Source of the DNA: Capitulum mitella
Taxonomy: Eukaryota; Arthropoda; Thecostraca; Pollicipedomorpha; Pollicipedidae
Assembly: GCA_030062745.1 (NCBI GenBank)
Contig: CP099841.1
Location: forward strand, 22,199,398-22,263,397
Reading direction: 5' to 3'
DNA length: 64,000 bases
Positions 1-63,600 of the stretch are shown here, one piece after another (position 1 is the stretch's first letter; each line of letters begins with the position of its first letter). A program made the translations under genes and the position numbers. The notes under the pieces are model-generated. The model had not been told where the DNA came from. It did no database searches and saw nothing but the letters and a program-made list of their open reading frames with translations.

Positions 1-2214
1 TAGCGATGCACCTCTCCGGGATAGTTCGGAACGAGTAGGAGGCGATTCTGGGGACACTCCGGAGCGTGGCGTTCCCGGGAGTCACATCGGGCCTCTCCAT
101 CATTCAAAAATACGTGCAGTCGCGTCATAGAGAAGACAGGGTTGCAGGGGAAGTAGGAATTTTTACATTTGGTTCTGGCATAGGAGTTTGCATCTAAGTG
201 CATTAATAAATTGCTCTTTGAAATACCCGGATTTTCTTTCCAAAAGGCGGAGTGGCCGCTCTTACTATGGGCCAAGCGGGTAGCCAACCACGGACTGCAG
301 CCTGCAATCCATTCCGTGGCAGGTGGAGCTGTAGCGAGCGTGAGTCTGTTGGCTGGACTTTCGAGTTAACAACATTGGTCACAGGTGCCGCCGCGAGAAC
401 ACCGTGATCGAGTGCCATTCTCACACTGCGGTCGTCCGGCCAGCGGAACGCTGCGAGAGCACCGTGATTGAGTGCCATTCTCACACTGCGGTCGTCCGGC
501 CAGCGGAACGCTGCGAGAGCACCGTGATCGAGTGCCATTCTCACACTGAGGTCGTCCGGCCAGCGGAACGCTGCGGCCGTCACCGGACCATGAGAAGGCC
601 GTACAGTGAGGCCCAGGAGCAATCTCATCCTCCGTCGCGGCAAACGAGTCCCCGGCGACACTGATGAAGATGCCTTGCACCGCAGGAATCAGGAGCTTCA
701 CCTTCGGCGTGTCGCCGGCAGTTTATGAAGACCGCAGGGAATAGCCGGGGGGGGAGACAGCCTATGGACAGACATCTGTGCCGGAAAAGTGCTGAATGGA
801 TAAAAAGTGACTAAAGGAGACCATTACCTCTGAATAGTTCTTAAACTGTCAAAAGAATTCCTTACAGGAAACTTTTAAAGCTTCTGCTTTATGACCAATC
901 CTTCTGCCGAAATGTAAAAGCGTTAAATACGTTATTCATCTGTTCAATGGATCACTGAGTCATCAACATGCGCCATTCAGCTATGTCAGGGCCTGCTCGG
1001 CTTCCAAAATGTCCCCGGTTTTTTAAAAGGCTCCTTAGCTTTTAATTGGCTGCATGGGCTGTAAGAAGGTCCTAGAGAAAATTTCCCTTTTTACGAAAAA
1101 TATGTTTTTTTTGGAAGCAATGTGCATTTTTACTGGAAACATGTGCCCAAAGGGCCTATCGCCACTAAATGGACAAAACCCTGGCTGCATCCCTGGCGGG
1201 TCAAAGTACCGCCTAAACCAGGATTTTAAACCTTCACGTAAGTTAATAAGAGCCGACAGCACCACTTTGCATTTTGCTTTGCTCTCCCTGAAGAATCAAT
1301 AAATTTGCGTCCTTTCGGCTATAACATAACTGTAAATAAGCAGGAGGCTTCATTGGCGTACTGAGTACACTGTGAAACGTGTTTCGTGCTTCGATGCAAA
1401 ACAAATTATATGACCAATAGCATAAAGAATGAAGATACCCATGGCTAAAAACGAGGCGGAAAGCGATCGAAAAATCAGAGACTTTCACGTATCTAAAAAC
1501 CGTAAATGAAGTAATTTACGATGTGTCCTAAGTTTTGTGATTGTGGTCAGCTTTACCAAAATACAGGAGAAAAGTCGGAATGTATATTGTTATTAAACGG
1601 CGTGAATGGCAAAAAAATTGAGAATGTCATCATTCGTAGTTATTTAAGATTCCGGGGAAGTTAAAAACCGAAAAAAGTTGCGCAACTAGACGACCACGTG
1701 AGGTGCAAGTATGCTATGCTGAAAACCAGTTGGTGGTCTCTACAGCCAGAGCACATCAAGCTGGATGTCCTGGGAGGGATCAAAGCGCAAATCGACGAAT
1801 GCCATTTCTTTCGACGTTGTATTTTAAACCACTCCTTTTTCATTGTGCATCATCCATAGTTTCAACCATGTGTAAACGGCTTCAACAAAGTTTTACATCA
1901 GCAACCGAGTGCGTAATTAGCTACTTTGTCCATCTCTATTTTATCCAGCTGCGATGCGCTCGCTTCGAAGTGCCCGCCGGTCATGTAAACAATTCACCAT
2001 CCGCACACGCGAGAAGGTGGTGTGGTGGCGGGAGGGGGCGTACCTCCTCCGCCGAGTCGTCGGTGGAATGGGTGCCTGAGGCTGGTCTGTGTGCCCTCGG
2101 AGTGAATGATGCAGTTTCAAACAGTGACATCGCGGGCATTGTCGGCATGGGCTGAACGATGGTGATTTATTGCCGATTCTGAAGGAAAGACGGTTATGAT
2201 TAGTCACGGTCGCT
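1..2214. other. 5' flank and presumed 5' UTR of the NHS-like gene
   Basis: No coding exon is recognised here. The stretch holds a three-copy 60-bp minisatellite (394-575) and otherwise mixed-composition DNA. The promoter and any 5' UTR exons of the downstream NHS-like gene should lie here or beyond the left edge. I see no convincing TATA box or initiator. Short open frames are present on both strands but none resembles a known protein. Confidence 0.4.
394..575. repeat. 60-bp minisatellite, 3 copies
   Basis: The unit is exactly 60 bp. Successive copies differ at only a few positions and the last is cut short near 575. Because 60 is a multiple of three, several frames stay open through it, which creates spurious repetitive ORFs on both strands. 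Confidence 0.9.
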
Positions 2215-54046
<51,832 letters not shown>

Positions 54047-55440
54047 GCCGGCCGCCGTGACGTCACGGCCCTGCGTGGCGTCACGCCGGCGCGGCCGGGA
54101 GGCGGTCGCTGCGGCAGCCTCTCTCGCCCCTCAGCCGACCGCTGAGGGGCGGTGAGAAGCCGCCGATCACTGCCGAGAGCTCGGGCGGGTCCGCCGCGGA
54201 CGGCCGGAGTTCAGCAGGAAGCCGGTCAGAGCCTGCTGTAGAGGGGCCCCACCCGCCGTACCCGCGGTCCGGCGTCGTGTGGTAGCCCGCGTTACCATTT
54301 TTATTTCGTGAGTGATATTGGTCATAGTCGATGTACCACTTGCCGTATAGCGTCTGTTTCTGTTTTCACTGGCGACGTTTTACTCAATCAGTTCCTGGTG
54401 GACCGAATTTAACGAGGGCAGTGTGAACCAGTGACCCTTTTTGGTATTTTTCTACATTGTTACACAGAAGCCCGTATTTATACGCCGAATCTTTGTACGT
54501 GTGGAGGCTGGGCAATATTGCGAGCAGCTTGAAAACTAGTCGGGCTAGCCTCCTAACTACATGCGATGTGTGCATACGCTGACTGAGCGCGTTTGGAAGT
54601 ATAAAGCTGTCTTGGACTCTTAACATGTTTTCTTCGATTGGTGATAACCTTGTCAGATATTCATTTGAATGGATACAAGGAAAGAGAAACGAAACAAGAA
54701 ATATTAAACGAATCGCATTTAATTCCAATCATTAGAAGGCAGGAAAACCGCATGTTGAGTGGAAAGATGTGGCTTGTGACGTGACAGTGCTTCATCATAT
54801 CGAAGTGACGGTCGCAGTTAAATTTATGCTGACGAAAATAAGCGGAATCTTAGTTTTGCCAAGAAAACTGAAGACTTCATCGAGTTTTGTCATAATGCAC
54901 AACGAAATTAACCGTCAAACTAAGAACATTTGACGCTTTGCCTGTAATTTGGACATATGGTTAAGGCATTATTTCCAATTATTCTAGCTTAACAAAAGAG
55001 GTAGCGACGCTCTCCGTCACAGGCATTGTTTAGATGCCGCGTACTTTAATATGGGTTCTTCGCAAGAGAGTGCCTAAAATGAATTATTTTGGCCCGGAAG
55101 AGAACATTGAGGGAGACGAAAATTCCTTCAGTACCCCGAAAAAGTGGTACCATAAATGCGATTCACTTCCAACGCGAATGTTACAAATGAGGCGAGGGAC
55201 AAGAAGGCGCCAATGCTGTACAGACGACTGACTGACGCCCGACAAGACACAAGACTCGACCCAAGACCTTGGGCACCTGAGCCCAAGAGGTTGTGTCCTA
55301 ACTCACGAACAAACAGCCAATGCTGTAGATGCGTCGTCGTGCTAATTATTAATTTCGTCAGGACGTTGTCAGCACATCATCAATTCTAAGGTAGGTGATG
55401 TGATTCTGCCAATCGAATGGTTTGCATGAAAGCTTGGGTG
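54047..55440 (+). other. 3' UTR / 3' flank of the NHS-like gene
   Basis: GC-rich until about 54290, then clearly AT-richer. No canonical AATAAA was found close to the stop, so the cleavage site is not placed. It contains copy B of the short mobile element. Confidence 0.5.
55221..55315. mobile_element. Short non-autonomous element, copy B, with 12-bp target-site duplication
   Basis: This 95-bp segment shares a core (gactgactgacgc, gacacaagact, cacctgagcccaagagg, tcctaactcac) with 41708-41811. It is flanked by the direct repeat gccaatgctgta (55209-55220 and 55316-55327), which differs from copy A's flank, so the two insertions are independent. It ends in an A-rich tail (gaacaaaca). Confidence 0.82.
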
Positions 55441-57410
55441 GACGTGGGCCATTAAGATTACGGATCGATGGCCCATTTCGGGCCCGGGCAGATACGAAAT
55501 CACTGCCTGTGGATTTTGATTACTATAGTTAAGGAAATTGGAAGTACAATGGTGTTGCCACTTTTGTTATTTAGTATAGGTTTTGTGAGGAAAATTGCAT
55601 GCTGTGTAGATGGTATGGTATTTTGCTGGAAAAGCTGCAGTAGCAATGAAGAATCTTACTTATGGGATTTTTTCAGTTTATGCACGCAGACCATGTGTAA
55701 CAGTTTGCCCCGGAAAAGGATATTTCATGGTGGTTTTCATTTCGGCACTGGTTTTGCATCAAGTCTTGCTCCCAGAAAACAAAGTTTCAGCAATACATCA
55801 CTTTTCCACCTTTCACAGACCATTTTTTGTTATACATACAATACAGAAGTGCTCTTACACTTTCCTATGAAAGCTAGAAATGGTGACACTACCAGTATGG
55901 TTTCTGAAAGAAACAGCTACATTTTGCTGTCAGCAAAGTCAACCAGAATGGGCAGTGCCATCTTGTTTACACTGCCTTCACTCCAAGGATGCCCCATGTA
56001 CTGAGTAACGTTTGATGACATCATCAGCAAATGATACTAGAGGCGACAGTCCTGTAAATGGATGTTCAAGGGGCGTAATGTTGCACCAAACGCACAACCC
56101 CGACTGGAGGCACAATATAGGATACTAGAGGCCATAGGCCAATAGGGGTTAGGGTTAGGTCAGGTTAGGTTAGTTTAGTTATGTGGTTTATTATTCATTA
56201 AGTTAGGTTATCCTGATTATTATTATTATAATAATTATTAGGATATTAGGCCCCAAATACCCTCACCTTGGGAATTGCCCATTTTGGCTTTGTTACCATT
56301 GAATTGTACAGAAGTCGAACAGACAAGTGGCACAACAGTCAGCGATGAATGTAATGGCAATATTGTTTGGCAGTTTTTCCACTTTCTTCACACTGGTGAT
56401 ATTATGCAGCAACTGAATCACAAGTATTTGCCTTAAAACCATCTGTTGTGTGATTCTTATGCCATTTATGCTGTTTTTCACTGCCTGGTGAAAATGTGAT
56501 GCATGGCTAAGGCTTCTGCAGATGCTGATTACTATCAGACAGTCAGCCATAAAATTCATGCTGCTTGGCTGTTTGGTCATGTGGTAATGGGTGAAATATA
56601 TAGGTGTGATATTAGTATTTATGGTATTGATTGATGATGCTTTTGCATGCTTCTTTCAGGATTATTGTTTCTCCTAATTTCATACATATTTTATAGTTAT
56701 TTTTTATGTTGTTATTTCTTTGTATGTTTGTGTGTTTCATACGTTTTTGAAACATTTTGTTAAAGAAAGCATTTTTATTGTATGTTTGTATCACTGTAAC
56801 TGTATTCAATTACCTTTTTATTGCATAAAATGACCCCATGTTTTATGTCATTGCTGCTTGACAAATGATCATTAGGTGATGACCCATCACTATTTTTACT
56901 AGCACAGTTGCAATATTGGTGTGTGAGAGCATGCCAGCAGGGCTGAACAGTGTATTATTAAGATTATTTTTGCCTTGAGACTGCAGTCCATAGGTACCTG
57001 GATGAGCATAGCCTTCAAAGTAACATGGATATTGATATTATTCATATTTTTGTATTATTACAATGGTTTCTCTCATTGTTTATATTTTCCTATATTTTTA
57101 TAATATTTACATGTGAAGTGCCATTTTAACCTGAAGCAAATTTTGTTTCAGATTTGTCATATTATGTAATAATGCACTGTCCTCAGTGTACATATGGAAT
57201 CTATTAAGAGGATGCCGTCAAACTATGCATACATAATATAAGACTGCCTATGCATAGTGCTGTGTGAAAAAGAAATTTCACAACAATTGCTATGTACCCT
57301 AGCTTCTTCCATGGCAGTTGACAGGACCCATCATTCAGCAAGACATACAGGCACCACTGATTTGCCCCACCTACATCTGTTCACCTACATCTGTGTGATT
57401 TCTCTCACAG
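55440..57410. mobile_element. AT-rich block, possible degenerate transposable element
   Basis: Base composition drops sharply to AT-rich and returns to GC-rich exactly at the first exon of the next gene. Frames such as 55468-56004 (+) and 56293-56580 (-) are open but match no protein I recognise. No terminal repeats were identified. A transposon remnant is the simplest reading; an AT-rich promoter and 5' intron region is the alternative. Confidence 0.35.
56148..56185 (+). repeat. Interstitial TTAGG-like telomere-type tract
   Basis: The run ggggttagggttaggtcagg continuing into ttaggttagtttag contains about six imperfect TTAGG units, the arthropod telomeric motif. Confidence 0.6.
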
Positions 57411-57649
57411 TCGGCCACCTGGAGACGATGCAGGTCGCTCGCGCGCTGCAGCGGCTTGTGGCCGGTGGCGGTGCGCACGCTCGGCAGCCGCGGCGACACC
57501 TGTCTGTGCAGGTGGCGCCGCCCGTGGCCGAGGCGCTCAGGGCCGGTGACGCCGTGGTGGCGCTGGAGTCGACGATCATCACTCATGGCATGCCGTTTCC
57601 GCAAAACCTTGAGACTGCCGAGAATGTAGAGAACATCGTGAGACAACAG
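57411..57649 (+). CDS. PsuG-PfkB gene, exon with start codon
   Basis: A strong acceptor (gtgatttctctcacag, ending 57410) precedes a short untranslated lead and ATG at 57428, so a 5' UTR exon probably lies upstream. It encodes a possible presequence ([18 protein letters not shown]) and then [20 protein letters not shown], the N-terminal PsuG motif with Glu47. It ends in phase 0 at caacag|gtatgg. The frame is open upstream of the ATG, so extra N-terminal coding sequence cannot be excluded. Confidence 0.88.
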
Positions 57650-60600
57650 GTATGGCCATTCAGTCTGAACACATGTCCTTGAATACTCGATATGAATGTT
57701 ATCTAATGTGGTAATACTGCATACTTATGACGACGTTTGCTTCCGAGGCACATCATGTTGCATCCATTTGCAACTGCTCGTGTCGTGGACCGTGCCTGAC
57801 GGCGGCCAGCTGTTTCAGGGCGCCGTTCCAGCCACGGTCGGCGTAGTGGACGGCCAGCTGCACGTGGGTCTGAGCCGGGCCCAGATGGAGCGGCTGGCTC
57901 GGCACGAGCGGCCCTGCGTTAAGACCTCCCGCCGAGACCTGCCCTGCGTCATGGCCAAGGTCACTTGATGATCTGCAGAGGGTTTGTCGTGGCGATGACC
58001 CTGTCTGAGAGTGGGGAAGCGGTACATGGTAAACTCACGGACAGCGGTAGGGAGGGCCTGGTTAATCTGGAGAATGTTGACACCTAACTTTGCGAACTCC
58101 ATGTCATTTTTCTTTGTTTATTGGTCGCAGTGTATTGGAAAGTGCTGTGTATACCGACGATTCGCGGTTTTTAAGAAAGGAACCTCGGTTTTGCGTGTAC
58201 TTGTTATGAGAAGCATATTTCCACCGTCTCGTGCCGCCACGAATCGGTGTCCGGTGAGATCCGGGACGGCCTGAGGCCGGTGATCGCGGTACCCGGGGAG
58301 TGACGACCTGTTTCCACTGTCAGGGCTGGGACGGCGGCACAACGGTGTCAGGCACGCTGGTGGCGGCGGCGCGCGCCGGCATCTCGGTGTTCGTGACGGG
58401 CGGCGTGGGTGGCGTGCACCGCGGCGGCCAGCTGACGATGGACGTCTCGGCCGACGTGACCGACCTCGGCCGCACGCCCGTCTGCTGCGTCTGCGCCGGC
58501 GTCAAGAGCATCCTGGACGTGGGCCGCACGCTGGAGGCGCTCGAGACGCAGGGTGGGTGCTGGCGGCCTGCGGGTGCGGGGACTGGCGGTCTATCGGACG
58601 GAGGCAGATACGTGAGTGGGAGGGTGGGGGTATGGTCATAGGTGATAGACCGAAGTTACTGCCAGGAACTTTGATAGTCGGCCGTTGCGATACCGGTGAG
58701 CCGGTGCCACTCTGCTGTCAGATTGTTCGGATGAACGTCGTTAACTTCAGAGATGTCCAGCCATTCTTCTATTATATGTCCTTAACTTGGTGTCCGTTGT
58801 GAGATATTTTGAAAATAAGTCATAGGAAGAAGTACATCCCTGCTGTCCATCCTCAGGGGTTTGCGTTGTCACCCTGGGCGAGAATGACCGTTTCCCGGCT
58901 TTCTTCACGCCCGATTCGGGCCACCGGTCGCCGCACCACGTGCGCTCGTGCGCCGAGGCGGCCGCCATTTTGTACCAGCACCGGCGGCTGCAGCTGGAGA
59001 GCGGCGTGCTGCTAGCGGTGCCCATACCGGACCGGTTCCGGGCCGAGGGTGAGATGTGAGTGCCCCCCTCCGCCGCCATCGGCCTGGACTCACCAGTGAA
59101 CGAGTTGACCCGGAGCGGGTGGTATCTTCCTATTCCGATGTGACAGTCGTTCTCGCCTCGAATGGACTGTTGTGCTTGTCTGGATTCTGTGTGATTCCGT
59201 GTGGCATCTCGTGGTGTGACGTCATTGTCTGGTCTGTGTTACCAAGATCCAGGTAGTCATAGAACGAGCGATGGAGAGGCCGGACGGGGCAGCGTCTCGA
59301 GATATGACGTCATTTGTCTGGTGTTGCCAGGATCCAGGCGGCCATAGAACAGGCAGTGGACGAAGCCGAGCGGCGCGGCGTCCTGGGTCGTGACGTCACG
59401 CCTTTTATCCTGTCACGTGTTAACGAGCTGACTGGAGGCGCCAGTCTGCAGGCCAGTATCCTTTTACCAGTGCCTGTTGGATGGGCGTGGCGGGTGTCAT
59501 CATCCCTATTATGGTTCCCTTGGATCCGGCATATAATGTGGCTAATAATGCACCCGAAAAGGCTACTTTTTGGCATCTTGATGCGTTTTGCCGGACGTCT
59601 AGACTGCTTAATTTAGGCTGCTTGATCGTTAAAATAATGTTAAACTGCCAAGGCATACTGGTTATGGATTATTGTGTCATTGTTTCGTAATGCACTAAAA
59701 TCCTTAACCGTGCCAGATATACGGTTGGTGGAAAATAATGCTCTTCACGGAGCTAGAGTGGCTGTGGAACTGTCGAAACTGAACAGGAAAGGGTGAGTGG
59801 TACGTTAAGACGCTCTCGCGCATCAATGACATTTTAGTCTTTTGAATGCAGTTTTGGAATTCGCCTGTCTTAAAGTGACAGCACGAGCAGACTGTGTTGT
59901 GCGTTGCAGGCCGGCCGGTGAGCAGGCGGGAGGTGTTGGAATTTCTAACAGGACGTGTGATAGCCCACCAGGCACCAACAGTCGTCCTCCCGTAGGTGAA
60001 CGGCCTCACCCGTCATCTCCTTCCTAAATTGTTGTGGAGTTTTTTGATAATATGGACAAACTTCCATATGTGAAGACTCGATAATATTCTCGTTGCGACT
60101 GCTGTGGCGGAGATTCGATGGTTTGGAGGGTCTGGCCTCCCTCTCCCCTTTAGATGTAAAATTATTGTATGGCATTGACGGAAAAGAAGCGGTCTGAAGC
60201 CCTGTTTAGATTCTCCCGTAATTTTCGGAAATATCTTGCCACGATAACTGAACAAGACAACGGTCCACATTATGGGAATTCCCCTGGTCTGTTTCCGACA
60301 GTGTGGCTACCGTGGTTGTTACCTTGCGTCAGTGTTCTCATCTGCAAAGCACTAATTTGTACATGATGCATTTCTGAAAAGGGGCAGTTGTTAAATCAGC
60401 TGGTCCTGTCAACAACACATATTGGTCAGTTATCGTTCATACAGTCTTTGGTGCGTCAAAAGCGTAGAAATTTTCGAACGTGTCATGACTGAGTCGTTCG
60501 TACCATCCATGCGGTTTTCATTCATGTTTCCGGACATGTTTTATACGTTTCTGCAGCGCCTCTTACCAATTTCGGTGCTCTCTTGCAGTCTGTGATCGGA

Positions 60601-63600
60601 GGTAGCGTGGTTGATTTTGTCGTGAAGGTATCTGAGGAGAACATCAAGGTAACTAATTAGCTTCTTGCGTGCCGAACTAGAATGCTCAGAAGCAAAACGC
60701 GCGTTGGAAAATTTAGAGGTTGTATGGTTGGGCTGTTTTGGCACTTCACCGTTCTTTAAGAAATGAAGCTGATATTTGGCATGCCCTTGAATTGAGGGTC
60801 TTTGGCATTCAAAATAAAATGCATTGTCTATCGTCGCGTAATCTGACCAATGCTGCTTTCCTTGGAAAACTACCGTGCAGTAGAAACTTGTTTTCACGTT
60901 GCTTGTGCGCTGTTTTTCACCATACTTTATTCACTGTCGTACTCAGGGTGTGCCATTTTTCCAGCTGGACACCTCCACCCACCGCGGTCGCATCGTGCAG
61001 GGCTACGGCGGTGTGGGCAGGAACGTGGCGGACGCGCTCTCGCGGCTCGGCCAGCGGCCCCACTTCGTCTCCGCCGTGGGCACGGACGAGCTGGGCCAAC
61101 TCCTGCTCAAGAACAACCCGCACATGGTGAGCGACTGGTCACACGCTCCCGGGCGGTCACGGCCGTCCCGCCTGTTTGCGGCACGCTGAGAGTGAGGCAA
61201 CATGCTGGAGTTGGAGCTGCGTTCCGTATGACGTAAAGTTTGAAGCCCGACTCTGAATGATCTGTCAGCGACGAACGATCGCGTGCCGTCCCCAGCTCAG
61301 TCCCGTCTGTCTGGGGCCGGTGTGTTGCTGCCGTCCGTCCTGAGCTGCCGCGGTCGGTAGCTCAGTTAGAGCGCTGGTCTCCCCATCCTGGCGAGACGGG
61401 TTCGAGTCGCCCCGGCGCTCGGTATTTGGCCTGCGAGTCAGCTGGCAACTGGCCAACAGAGGGTCACCCCGACTCACGGTCACGGTCGTGCGGCACTCGT
61501 AGAGGCACAGGAAACTTCAGCCACAAAATCGCCGTCACCTGGAACTGCGCGATCGGGTGTAGGGGTCGTGGTCTATGCAACAAGCTCTGCTGCTTAGCAC
61601 GGGCTCCGATCCTTGGCGTCACCCAGTCAGACCACTCGGATGACCAGTCGTCTGTCGACTAATGCCCCCGCTCGGCCGGCAGGACTGGCGGTGCGTGGAC
61701 CGTCCCAGGGCCCGGCCCACAGCCAGCTACGTGCTGATGGTGGACTCGAACGGCGTCGTCCAGTTCGGCGTCGGCGACATGGACATCCACCAGAGCATCA
61801 CGCCCGAACTGGTACGGACGCGTCGGGGCAGCCCGCCGCTGGGGTAGGCTAGCCTGCTATTAGAAGCTCAGCTGCTGATGAAGTCTGATGCGGGAGGAAG
61901 GGTCCGGTGTGAGGGAGTGGAACCGTGATCCAGACGTTAATGTTTGGTCGCGTTACGCTGCTGGTGAGCTGTTGGCGGTCGAAGGGATAGCAGTCCTCGC
62001 CGTTTAGCAGTCCTTCGGTGGTTTTGAGTGGTGACTAGTTCCTTCGGCAGATGAAGTGGCACGAGTCGGTCCCCGGGTGGTGCCGAGTGGGTCTGAGTGG
62101 TGATTGGTGCTGAGTGGTTCTGAGTGGTGACTGGTTCCGCCGGCAGGTGGAGCGGCACCAGCCGACCCTGTCGGCCAGCTCGCTGGTGGTGGTGGACGCC
62201 AACACGCCGCCGGACACGCTCGGCCGGACGGCGCAGCTGTGCGCCGCCGCCGGCGTGCCGCTCTGGTTCGAGCCGACCGACGTGCTGAAGGCGGCCGACG
62301 CGGCGCGGCTCACGGCCGGCCCGCGGCCGCCGCTGCTCTACAGCTCACCGAACGCCGCCGAGCTGCGCACCATGCTCACCGCGCTCACCGACGGTGAGCT
62401 GCCGGCCGGGGTGGTATGTCGCGTGTGCCGGCTGGGTCGATGCGACGCAGGGGACTGCGTCATGGTTTGAAGCTGCAGCCGGCTCAGATCAGGATGTTTG
62501 TAAAACCTTGTAGATGTAACTAATTGCCAAATATTTATTTGGCAGACGTTATTGAGATAATATGAGAGCTCCGGGGAGCAGCAGCACCGCAAAGTGTATT
62601 TGAAGAAGTTGGAAGTCTTTACATGACGTATAGTTGTGCTTCAAACGAAATGGAGTTCTCTAGTTTGTGACTTTGTTGATAGAGTGATCAAAGAAAGCAA
62701 TGACTTGGCTTAGCCAGAGAGTCACGAGTAGTCTATCGTGGCTTTGGACGACCAAGCACACTTGCTCAGGCCTTACATCTAGTTCCTACCTCACACTTCC
62801 CATGCCGCTAGCCGGCTACACAGTTCGCTTTGATTGATCTCACTGTCCCAAGCACCTGCTATGCACGATTGGTGGTGTTCCAGCAGTCCGATATGTCTTG
62901 TGTGTTCCAGAAAAGCCGGGTAAGTTCCACCTTCTGACCGGTGATCGGCTCCTGGACCACTGCAGGGAGGCCAGTCTCAGACTGCTGGAGCACTTCTACT
63001 GCGTCATCGTCACCATGGGAATCAACGGCGTCGTGGTGAGACGCGAGACGTCGCCCTAGTAGCCGTTCGGAAGAAATACGCAGTATGATAGAACAGCCCT
63101 CGTTGAGCTGGTGTTAGAAGGCCACCGTTTGTGGGCTGGAGCGCGGATGCCGTTTTCCGGATGTCGAAGCGTGCCTGTGCGCCGTGTAGCCGGTGCACGC
63201 CGTGTATCACGGCAAACACGTGTATGATCGCGCCAAGCGGCGGTATCGCTTCACTTGGGCACACGTGTGTCCGGTCGGTCCTGCCGACCTTGAAACCGCT
63301 CTTACACTAATGGACACCGTCCGTTTGATCCCCGGGGTATCGGAGTATCGCGGTTTTTTGCCCCGTCTGACCGGCCGCGGAGGTGTGCCGCGGCTCTCCG
63401 TTGCCCTCGCGTGACCGGCCGGCCGCCGCGCAGGTGAGCCGGCGGGGCGGCCGCTCCGAGCCGCTGCCGGTGGCGCCGCTGGCGCCGCGGTTCGACCCCC
63501 GGCCGTCGGCCGTGTCCTGCGTGCACTACCCGGTCACGCCGGCGACGCACGTGGTGAACGAGAGCGGCGCCGGCGACTGGTGAGTGCCGCGCCCGACACC

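Noticed and set aside
1799..2155. Open frame starting MPFLSTLYFKP, superficially like an NHS-family start
   Set aside because: The similarity stops after three residues, and no donor linking it to the WAVE-homology exon was seen.
55468..56004. 178-codon frame in the AT-rich block
   Set aside because: No recognisable transposase or other domain on either strand. Kept only as part of the possible mobile element.
62975..63035. Shorter exon 12 starting at the AG at 62973-62974
   Set aside because: It would require phase 2 from exon 11, which ends in phase 1; the acceptor at 62910 restores phase.
63193..63414. Open frame between pseudouridine gene exons 12 and 13
   Set aside because: Exons 12 and 13 already join in phase 0 with continuous PfkB homology; this frame lacks suitable splice sites and family resemblance.
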